Below are positions 51,332 to 59,500 of a stretch of 64,000 nt of DNA, one piece after another. The stretch comes from Bacillota bacterium (GTDB lineage: Bacteria > Bacillota > Clostridia > Lachnospirales > Lachnospiraceae): NCBI GenBank assembly GCA_023391695.1, contig JAEWAK010000021.1:1-64000 (forward strand). The letters run 5' to 3'. The position numbers and the translations under genes were made by a program. Positions within the stretch are counted from its first letter, which is position 1; the number at the start of each line of letters is the position of its first letter. The notes under the pieces are model-generated. The model did no database searches. It was not told where the DNA came from and saw only the letters and a program-made list of their open reading frames with translations.

Positions 51332-52402
51332 TTATTTTACTTCTATGGTCCAGTTAAACCGGTCTTCGATTTTACCTAATTGAATTCCTGTTATGGTATC
51401 ATAGAACTTCTGGCTGAACTCTCCGATTCCGCCGTCTTTTACTTTCATGATATGTTCATCCCATCTTAACTGCCCAACCGGTGAAATTACTGCTGCCGTC
51501 CCGGTACCAAATACCTCTTCCAGGGTACCGTTTTGATAGGCTTCATAAATTTCATCAATGGATACCCTCCTCTCTTTAACAGGCAGGCCCCAAACTTTAC
51601 AGAGATTAATTACGGAATCCCTGGTAACACCCGGTAAGATGCTTCCGTTTAATTCAGGTGTAATAACGGTACCTCCGATTTTAAAAAATATATTCATTGC
51701 ACCGACTTCTTCAATATATTTGCGTTCAACGCCGTCCAGCCATAATACCTGGGAATAGCCTTCCTCATGGGCTTTTACCTGGGATCTTAAGGACGCCACA
51801 TAATTGCCGCCGGTTTTCGCTTCACCGATGCCCCCTTTTACTGCCCTGACATACTCGTCCTCTATCCAGATCTTAACCGGATTTAATCCTTCCGGATAAT
51901 ATGCCCCAACCGGAGATAATATGATCAAAAATAAATAAGAATCGGATGGCCTTACTCCCAAAAACGGATCCGTAGCAATCACAAAAGGCCTTATATAAAG
52001 AGAAGTTCCGGGTTTGCTTGGTATCCATGCTTCATCGATCTTAACCACAGCCTGTAAAGCCTGTAAAAAATCCTCCTCCGGAATTTCAGGAATACAGATT
52101 CTTCTGTTGGTCTTGTTGGCTCTTTCGATATTCTTGTCAGGACGGAATAATAAAACTCTGCCATCCTCTGCCTTGTATGCTTTTAAGCCTTCAAACATTT
52201 CCTGTCCATAATGAAAAACCATAGCGGAAGGTTCCAGACTAATTGACTGATAGGGTACAATTCTTGCATCATGCCACCCCTTACCGCTTTCATAGTTCAT
52301 AGCAAACATATGATCCGTGAATATGGTTCCAAATTTTAAGGGATCATCCGCTTTCGGAAGCTCCTTGGGAGTTGTGATTTTTTCGACTCTGATATCTAAC
52401 AT
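51332..52402 (-). CDS. ilvE: Branched-chain amino acid aminotransferase
   Basis: A 356-aa class IV PLP aminotransferase exchanging amino groups between leucine, isoleucine or valine and 2-oxoglutarate. The PLP lysine is in GGIGEAKTGGNYVAS. Other family blocks are FHYGQEMFEGLKAY, RPFVIATDPFLGV and FGTGTAAVISPVG. The frame opens at 52432, but the ATG at 52402 (MLDIRVEKI) follows AAGGATG and matches family length. It is monocistronic with its own terminator. Confidence 0.93.
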   Translation of the reverse strand: MLDIRVEKITTPKELPKADDPLKFGTIFTDHMFAMNYESGKGWHDARIVPYQSISLEPSAMVFHYGQEMFEGLKAYKAEDGRVLLFRPDKNIERANKTNRRICIPEIPEEDFLQALQAVVKIDEAWIPSKPGTSLYIRPFVIATDPFLGVRPSDSYLFLIILSPVGAYYPEGLNPVKIWIEDEYVRAVKGGIGEAKTGGNYVASLRSQVKAHEEGYSQVLWLDGVERKYIEEVGAMNIFFKIGGTVITPELNGSILPGVTRDSVINLCKVWGLPVKERRVSIDEIYEAYQNGTLEEVFGTGTAAVISPVGQLRWDEHIMKVKDGGIGEFSQKFYDTITGIQLGKIEDRFNWTIEVK

Positions 52403-52560
52403 GATACTCATCCTTCTTTCATAATTATTCAAAATTTCAATAAGTTTACTATTCGGTCACTTCAGTTATAATTTCCCCGGGTATGTTTTTATGTTTTCCC
52501 GGAGCCTCTGACCGGTACAGCGTTGCATAGTTACTATATTAGACTTACTGAAATTAATTT

Positions 52561-52797
52561 TCAAGTGTTTTTTATAACATCTTTTGCATTATTATTGAAA
52601 AAAAAGATGCCTACTCCGCCAATTCCCAAATGGCTTCCCAGTACACTGCCAATTTTATTTACAATAAATCTGGTACACCCCAGCCTTGATTTAATCAGCT
52701 CAGTCAGTTCCTCAGCCGTTTCCAAATCATCCGCGTGGCTGATACCGATTATTTGATCCGTCAGGTTTTTGGCTCTTTCCAGACAATATCCTTTTGT
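52561..52797 (-). pseudogene. degV-family gene remnant (3' end only)
   Basis: Read on the minus strand, 78 codons end at TGA (52563-52561). They match the C-terminus of DegV-family fatty-acid-binding proteins: ISHADDLETAEELTELIKSR, then RFIVNKIGSVLGSHLGIGGV. The 5' two-thirds are absent. The break at about 52797 meets an IS200/IS605-like hairpin beginning just after TTAC. The codons remain largely uncorrupted, so the loss appears recent. Confidence 0.7.
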
Positions 52798-53037
52798 GAA
52801 TTACCCACCACTTAATCTACGATTTGAAGTGGGTGCTTCTGTGAAGTAGCTGTATATAACATAAAAAGTGGACCGGATTAAAGATTCTACCAGCCCACTT
52901 TCCAAATTATTTACCTCATCAATTTATTCTCATCAAGCAATCATCTTTTTTTTACCGGCATCCTAAAATCCCCGGCATACCATGGCTCCTAAAGCTTAAC
53001 CATTCCTCAAACGCGGTTAGATTAGCAAATCCTCTTA
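52798..53037. mobile_element. IS200/IS605-like non-coding remnant
   Basis: Just after TTAC (52801-52804) comes a hairpin of ACCCACCACTT and AAGTGGGTGCTTC type, as at IS200/IS605 ends. A second structured segment near 52985-53030 (AAGCTTAACC, AACGCGGTTAG) resembles the other end. No TnpA or TnpB is encoded, so this is at most a non-autonomous derivative. It abuts the degV break. Confidence 0.45.
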
Positions 53038-53108
53038 AACTCCTATCTGTGAGCTCTGGCGCACGTATAAATCAGGAGGTTGAAAAACTGATTTTGTTTT
53101 TTCAACCT
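53038..53108 (-). repeat. Fourth copy of the 72-bp hairpin repeat, 3' of cfa
   Basis: It matches the units at 14323-14538 but is one base shorter. On the coding strand AGGTTGAAAAA pairs with TTTTTCAACCT directly after the cfa stop, so here the repeat serves as a terminator-like hairpin. Confidence 0.75.
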
Positions 53109-54267
53109 AAACCACACGGAGCATCGGAAGGTCATTAGCCGCTCCTTTCGACGCCAGTATCTGATGAATGTCAATAATGCCGTTATTAAAGGTTGCGGCA
53201 CAGGAGGACAGATACAACTCCCACATTCTTGTAAATTCTTCGCCCATCATTGTTACGATTTCCTCTTTATGTTCCAAAAACCTGCTTCTCCAGCACAGTA
53301 GAGTACGGTTGTAATGCCTGCGGAGGCTTTCCGCATCCAGGGTATAAAAATTATATTCCGGCAGAATCTGTATTAATTCCCTAAAGCTAGGAACGGTACC
53401 TCCCGGAAAAATATATTTCTTAATCCATGCATCTCCGGGATGTTCCTTCATTGCAGTTATGGAGTGGAGCAGAAAGACTCCTTTGTCCTTTAATACGTGA
53501 TTTACATTCTTTATGAATAAATCATAATTATCCCTGCCTACGTGTTCCAGCATACCAACACTGACAACCCGGTCAAATCGTAAATCCGAACCGCCTAAGT
53601 CCCTGTAGTCCATAATCTTAACGTCCAGCAGTTCTTCCAGCTTTTCTTCCTGTATCCGTTCCTTAAATTTATTATACTGTTCCTGACTTAAAGTAATACC
53701 GGTCCCTTTTACCTGGTATTTTTTAGCCGCTTCTATTAACAGTGCGCCCCATCCGCAGCCGATATCAAGTAAGGACATGCCGGGTTTCAGATACAGCTTA
53801 TCCAAAGTATGCCGGATCTTGTTCATCTGGGCTTCATAAAGTGTATTATTTTCTTCTTTAAAGTAGGCACAAGAGTAGCTCATGGTTTCATCCAGCCAGA
53901 AACTGTAGAAATCATTGCCGATATCATAGTGGGAAGTCACTTCTTTTTTCTGGTTTACTTTACTGGTAGCCGAATATAAAAGGCTGTGGAGTTTGGATTT
54001 GTTTGTCGAAAACTTCCCCATTTCCCCCAGAAAAAGGTTTAAAACTTCGTACAAATCCTTATCCACTTCAATATCGCCCTTCATATATGCTTCGCCTAAC
54101 GCTAAGGAAGTACTGGTAATGAGTTCGCTTTTGCTGATTGGTTTTTTTATGGTTACCGTAAATTTTGCATCTCCGCTGCCAATTTTTTTGGTTTCATCTT
54201 CTGATTTGAGATTAAATGCCACAGGTATTATATTTGACATATAATCCGTAAAAAATTTATCAAACAT
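53107..54267 (-). CDS. cfa: Cyclopropane-fatty-acyl-phospholipid synthase
   Basis: A 386-aa SAM-dependent enzyme adding a methylene bridge to unsaturated membrane lipids. The SAM site is LLDIGCGWGALLIEAAKKY. The family blocks SHYDIGNDFYSFWLDETMSYSCAYF and VSVGMLEHVGRDNY are present (each longer than quoted motifs elsewhere but continuous). The N-terminal lipid-binding domain fills about 1-100. The ATG follows AAGGTG. The TAG stop lies at the edge of the hairpin repeat. Confidence 0.93.
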   Translation of the reverse strand: MFDKFFTDYMSNIIPVAFNLKSEDETKKIGSGDAKFTVTIKKPISKSELITSTSLALGEAYMKGDIEVDKDLYEVLNLFLGEMGKFSTNKSKLHSLLYSATSKVNQKKEVTSHYDIGNDFYSFWLDETMSYSCAYFKEENNTLYEAQMNKIRHTLDKLYLKPGMSLLDIGCGWGALLIEAAKKYQVKGTGITLSQEQYNKFKERIQEEKLEELLDVKIMDYRDLGGSDLRFDRVVSVGMLEHVGRDNYDLFIKNVNHVLKDKGVFLLHSITAMKEHPGDAWIKKYIFPGGTVPSFRELIQILPEYNFYTLDAESLRRHYNRTLLCWRSRFLEHKEEIVTMMGEEFTRMWELYLSSCAATFNNGIIDIHQILASKGAANDLPMLRVV

Positions 54268-54529
54268 TTTTCTGCACCTTCCTTTTCCCTGGGACGGCTC
54301 AAGCCGGATTACCCCTATCTATTATATTCACTTTAATTTTGAAGCTATACAATTGCATAACAAAATAATTGAAATCTTATTATTTTAGATTTTTTTCTAT
54401 TTTATCTGTTAACGGCATATATATTTCAAAATTAATTACTTATTTTAGTCCTATTTCTATATTTTGTCAATTATAAAAACCACTATTTTAAAGTCCTTAT
54501 TTTGCCTGATTGAAGTAAAAATTACACAA

Positions 54530-54605
54530 CGCCAGTGTCTGACTTGTCAGACTCAGGTGTGACGTGCTGTCACCTCAGTGACAAGCTTACTCCGACGTGT
54601 CATGT
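54530..54605. other. Cluster of nested hairpins upstream of cfa
   Basis: Three adjacent inverted pairs occur within 75 nt: GTCTGAC/GTCAGAC, GGTGTGAC/GTCACCT-like, and TGACA/TGTCA with longer spacing. The rest of 54268-54668 is AT-rich and shows no gene. Confidence 0.4.
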
Positions 54606-54668
54606 TCATCCTGCCGGCCGGGCTTTTTTATTTCACAGGAAATTCACGAAATTTCCCGCAAAATAAAA

Positions 54669-54709
54669 AAGCTTATGTAAAATTCCAGTTACGGATTTTA
54701 CATAAGCTT
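54669..54709 (-). terminator. Terminator of hcp
   Basis: AAGCTTATGTAAAAT (54669-54683) pairs perfectly with ATTTTACATAAGCTT (54695-54709). On the minus strand a TTTTTTATTTT tract follows. Confidence 0.8.
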
Positions 54710-54771
54710 ATAATAATTTTTATTGGTTTTACTTTCCTGTCAGCTAAATTTAAACCTGACAGGATCAGAAA

Positions 54772-56409
54772 TTATGCTAAAAATAATTTAATATCATCTT
54801 CCACGGTACCGATGCCTGCAATACCAAAATTCTCAACCAGGACTTTAGCCACATTGGGTGATAAAAATGCCGGAAGGGTTGGTCCTAAATGGATGTTCTT
54901 AACTCCCAGGTATAAAAGAGACAGTAAAACAATTACCGCTTTCTGTTCATACCATGCAATATTAAAGGCAAGAGGCAGTTCATTGATATCGGATAATTCA
55001 AATACTTCTTTCAGTTTCAGTGCAATTAATGCCAGGGAATAGGAATCGTTACATTGTCCGGCATCCAGAACTCTTGGTATACCGCCGATATCCCCTAAAG
55101 GCAGCTTGTTGTATTTATATTTGGCACAGCCGGCGGTTAAGATAACGGTATCTTCCGGCAGGGCTTTGGCAAAATCTGTGTAGTAATTCCTGGATTTCGC
55201 CCTTCCGTCACAGCCAGCCATAACGAAGAATTTCTTGATCTTTCCGGTTTTCACCGCATCCACTACCTTATCGGCTAAAGCAAATACCTGATTATGGGCA
55301 AATCCGCCGATGATTTCACCGGTTTCGATTTCCGTAGGGGCCGCACACTTTTTCGCATGTTCAATAATCTGGGAGAAATCTTTCTTATCTCCGCTTTCAC
55401 CCGGGATATGGACACATCCTACAAAGCCTGCCGCGCCGGTGGTGTATAACCTGTTTTTGTAGCTGGCCTTAGGCGGTACGATACAGTTGGTAGTCATTAA
55501 GATAGGCCCGTTAAAGGATTCAAATTCTTCATTCTGTTTCCACCAGGCATTGCCGTAATTTCCAATGAAATTGGAGTATTTTTTAAATGCGGGATAGTAA
55601 TGGGCCGGAAGCATTTCCGAATGGGTATACACATCTACTCCGGTGCCTTCTGTCTGCTTTAATAATTCTTCCAGATCCTTAAGATCATGTCCGGAAATTA
55701 AGATACCGGGATTTTTGCCTACTCCGATATTTACTTTTGTGATTTCCGGATTGCCATAGGAAGAAGTATTAGCCGTATCCAGTAAAGCCATGCCGTCTAC
55801 CCCTGTTTTACCGGTTTCAAGAGTAAGGGCAACCAATTCGTCAGCACTTAAATTATCGTCTAAAGTTTTTGCCAGGGCACTCTGCATGAACACATGAATG
55901 GATTCATTGTCAAAACCTAAAGCAAGGGCATGTTTTACATAAGCGGAAAGTCCTTTTAATCCATAGGTGATCAATTCCCTTAAGCTTCTTACGTCTTCGT
56001 TTTCCGTTGCCAGGACACCCACCGTTACGGATTTTGCATCCAGTTCCTCCTCTGTGGCTGCATCCCAGAGAGCTGCTTCCGACAGGTTATTCTTGTTATT
56101 TAATTTATGAATTAAGTCCCTTTTTGCAGCAAGAGTCATTTTAACCCTGTCATAAAATACTTTATCGTCAAAGTTGGCATTGGTAATAGTGGTAAATAAA
56201 TTAAGGGTAACCAAATGATTGATATCTCCGCCTATTGCCTGGCCTTCTTCCCTTAATCCGGTTGTCACCTCGGAAAGACCTTTTGTTACAAAGATAAGTA
56301 AATCCTGCATTCTGGCAAGGTCAGGGGACTTACCGCATACACCGAATTTGGTACAGCCGGAACATCCTGCTGTTTCCTGACATTGATAACAAAACATTGC
56401 ATTTTCCAT
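54772..56409 (-). CDS. hcp: Hydroxylamine reductase / hybrid cluster protein
   Basis: A 545-aa class I Hcp, reducing NO or hydroxylamine at a hybrid Fe-S-O cluster. The N-terminal cubane ligands are Cys7, Cys10, Cys19 and Cys25 (C-X2-C-X8-C-X5-C). Later ligands appear in GHDLKDLEEL, TTNCIVPP, GAAGFVGC, VMAGCDGR, TAGCAKYKYN and DAGQCNDSY. The ATG follows GGAGG. It is monocistronic, with no reductase gene hcr beside it. An FNR/CRP-type operator lies upstream at an activating position, so induction by nitrosative stress is likely. Confidence 0.95.
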   Translation of the reverse strand: MENAMFCYQCQETAGCSGCTKFGVCGKSPDLARMQDLLIFVTKGLSEVTTGLREEGQAIGGDINHLVTLNLFTTITNANFDDKVFYDRVKMTLAAKRDLIHKLNNKNNLSEAALWDAATEEELDAKSVTVGVLATENEDVRSLRELITYGLKGLSAYVKHALALGFDNESIHVFMQSALAKTLDDNLSADELVALTLETGKTGVDGMALLDTANTSSYGNPEITKVNIGVGKNPGILISGHDLKDLEELLKQTEGTGVDVYTHSEMLPAHYYPAFKKYSNFIGNYGNAWWKQNEEFESFNGPILMTTNCIVPPKASYKNRLYTTGAAGFVGCVHIPGESGDKKDFSQIIEHAKKCAAPTEIETGEIIGGFAHNQVFALADKVVDAVKTGKIKKFFVMAGCDGRAKSRNYYTDFAKALPEDTVILTAGCAKYKYNKLPLGDIGGIPRVLDAGQCNDSYSLALIALKLKEVFELSDINELPLAFNIAWYEQKAVIVLLSLLYLGVKNIHLGPTLPAFLSPNVAKVLVENFGIAGIGTVEDDIKLFLA

Positions 56410-56455
56410 TTAAATATCCTCCAAATCAATTTTTTTTAGTTTCGCTGATGGATTA

Positions 56456-56497
56456 ATCATAAAACAAAAACAAATCAATTTCCGTAACATATGTTAC
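56456..56497 (-). promoter_or_regulatory. FNR/CRP-type operator and -10 element of hcp
   Basis: The perfect palindrome GTAACATATGTTAC (56484-56497) lies upstream of TATGAT (minus strand, 56461-56456). Taking +1 near 56449, the palindrome is centred at about -41.5, the class II activator position. No good -35 hexamer is seen, as expected for an activated promoter. HcpR is the obvious candidate regulator. Confidence 0.6.
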
Positions 56498-56573
56498 AAA
56501 TAAATAAAAGGATTTTAGGATTGCCGGCGCTACCTCCTGGCTTTTCGCATTTCCCATCTTGGGGAATTCCTGA

Positions 56574-59500
56574 TCATAGTTTCAATTTCTTTAAGGTACC
56601 GTAAGCACCATATAGCTTCTTTCCCTTTACTGTTTTATAAGCCCTTATTTTGAGATAATAGATATTGCCTTTCTTCAGCTTATTTATCTTTTTCGTGGTA
56701 ATTTTATTGCTCTTTACGATAACAGTCTTTTTACCTTTTTTAAATTTTTTGTCGGTAGCATAGATTATTTCATAACCTGTTACACTTTTATCATTTTTCC
56801 ATACCAGTTTCAATGTATCTGATTCGGATCGGCTGACCTTAAATTCAGCCACTTTCCGGGGTTTTACCGTTATTTTGATCTTTTTTACACCGCTTTTATA
56901 ATTCCTGGTTTCCGCCGAACTAAGAGTAATAACTGCTTTTCCGCAGCCCTTGATCGATACCGTCCCCTTTTTATTGACCGCGGCAACTTTTGTATTGTCC
57001 GACAGGTATGTTATCGTTCCGTTTCCGGCAGCTTTATCTTTCACGGAAAAGGCTTTATCGCCGTAGGTCTTTGTATAGGAAGTTTTTACCGCCGGGTTAA
57101 ATACAGGCTTTGCTTTATTGACGGTTACCGTTACGTTAATGCCGGTTATGATGTTATATTTGGTTGTGTCCGCCGGTGTATAGAAAACCTTAAAAACATT
57201 GGTCCCTGCATCTCCGGCCGATGCGGTTAACCCTTTCTCAAAGGTAAAGCCGGCGGGCAAAATAATATCTGCCAGAGTATCCCCGTAAACAGCCGTTAAT
57301 CCGGCCGGTATTGTGTATGCGGGATTTGTTTTTTCTATCGCCCGGACGGGTTCCGGAGTTGCCGTTGGTTCTGTCTTTGGGGTCCGCCTCGGTTTTTTTG
57401 CAGGTTCCGGTTTTGGTGTTGGTGTAGGTTTCGGTGTGGGTTCCGGTGTTGGTGTCGGTTCCGGTGTCGGTGTCGGTTCCGGTTCTTCCGCCGGCAGAAA
57501 AACGAATTCATTCACATCGCTCCGGATCAGTAAACCGGCTGAATTCTTCATAACCGTATACCAACCGTACAACACATCCTTTAACAATCCTGTCCATTCG
57601 ATTTCCGCTGTTCCGTCTACTATATCCGCAGTGCCTATGGCTTTACCCGTAAACAGGGCTGCTTCCATGGAGGTTGTGGCCAGTGAGCGGGGGCTTCTGC
57701 CAAAGTCAACCTTTAATTCATAAATATCCTGGCTTGTTGCAATCACTCCCGGCTCATAGGAACCAAGCTTATCAGAATCAAAATAATTAAAATCCTTTAA
57801 TTCGTTGGAATAGGAATTCATATAGATCTTTCCATTAGCCAGGTCAAAATAAAGCATTTTTGCATAACCGGTACCGCCCTTTTCTGCAGACTGGTAATCG
57901 GTGCAGATCTGGTAAACCGTCCGTTCCTTTATCCCGTCGTAATTATCGTCATATGCCGTAACATTAATCGCTGCCCCGTGATAATGGCCGTTTAAGACCG
58001 CAAAAACATTGGGATTCCCCGCAACAACTTCTTTCTGCACCATTTCTCCGGTATAATCCAAAGCACCCTTTTCCGTCAGATAACGGTGGAAGCACAGGAT
58101 TGCCTTCCTGCCGCTGTACTGTTTCAGCACTTTATTCATCCATTCTATCTCGTCTTTATAAATGTCCCACCCCATATATACAACAATCAGTTCAACCCCG
58201 TCAATGGTCAGCAAATCATAATGTCCCAGATTATTTTTATAGGATCCGCCGTAGACCTGACTGTCTTTAAACCGGGATTCGCCAAAATACTTTAAATAAT
58301 TATCATACACTTCATTTCCGGCCGCCACATCATGATTACCGGCCAGGACACCATAAGGCAGTCCGGCTTCTTCAAATAATTTCATATTCTCATCTACACA
58401 TTCCCACTGATAATCCTGTTCAAACTCATCCACCAGGTCCCCCGTATGGATTGCATACTTTATCTTTTGTTTTTCCTTTTCACTTACAATCCATTGGTTC
58501 ATTGTAGTAAAGGTATCCGGCCAGGACTCCGTATAATACTGGGTATCCGTAATCCAGGCGAAAGAAAAATCATACTGTTTCGGAATTCCGGTTCCATCCC
58601 ACCGGTAATCATTTTTTTCGGTCTTAGTACCTGCCGGTCCGGCGGAGGGAGTGTTTTCGGTTCCCCTGGCCTGTACCAGAACTTTTGCCGCCCCGTTCTG
58701 AATATGGTCTTCCAATACAAACTCGGCTTTTTGTATCCCGTCCTCTTCGTTGGTATTGAGGATTTCCCAGCTGTTATTCTTTACATTGAATACATAGAGT
58801 TGTACCGGCTTGTTATAGGAAGCCTGGGCTGCTATCTTCACCTGGAGGATGTCCTCCGGATTACCCTCAGCCTGGATTTCATAAATCTGGTAGGGATATT
58901 CCCCGTTCTCAGACGTTACGGTCCCAAGTGCTCCGGGTATACTGCTGCCGGTACTGTCCCCGCTGCCTTGCCATACCTTTATTTCCTCCCCGATTTTAAG
59001 CCGCCTGCCCTCATTGAAAGTCACTTCCATGTTATCCCTGGCAGAATCCCCCAGCAAAGCCTTCAGCATGATACTGTCTTTTTTCCCTCCGGTCTGAGTC
59101 ATGCTGTGTACCACAAGCTTACCGTTAAGATAAGTAAAATCGATGTTCTGAATCCCCTGATTTTCATTTAAGTCCATAATCTTAACTGTCAGCTTGTTAT
59201 TTCCTTCTCTTAACTCTGAACCCTTAAATGTATAGGGTGCTTTTAAAATCCTGCCGTTTAAATACACTTCCAGAGAGTTCTCATTAACACCCGTATCATC
59301 GGTAAACTCAAATTCCGTACTGCATAAATTATTTAACTTGATATTCGTCTTAATATCGGTAGTAATACTGGGAGCCCTATTATCCACCCTGACCTGGATT
59401 TTCTTAATATCGTCGGCAGATTTAACCGTTACTTCATGAAAGCCGTCCTTTTCCAGGGACGTATCCCAAACATATCCCAATGCGTCAACTTTATCAGCCG

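Noticed and set aside
57313..57723. Gly/Val-rich plus-strand ORF
   Set aside because: It is the antisense of the Pro-Thr-Glu linker of the secreted phosphoesterase.
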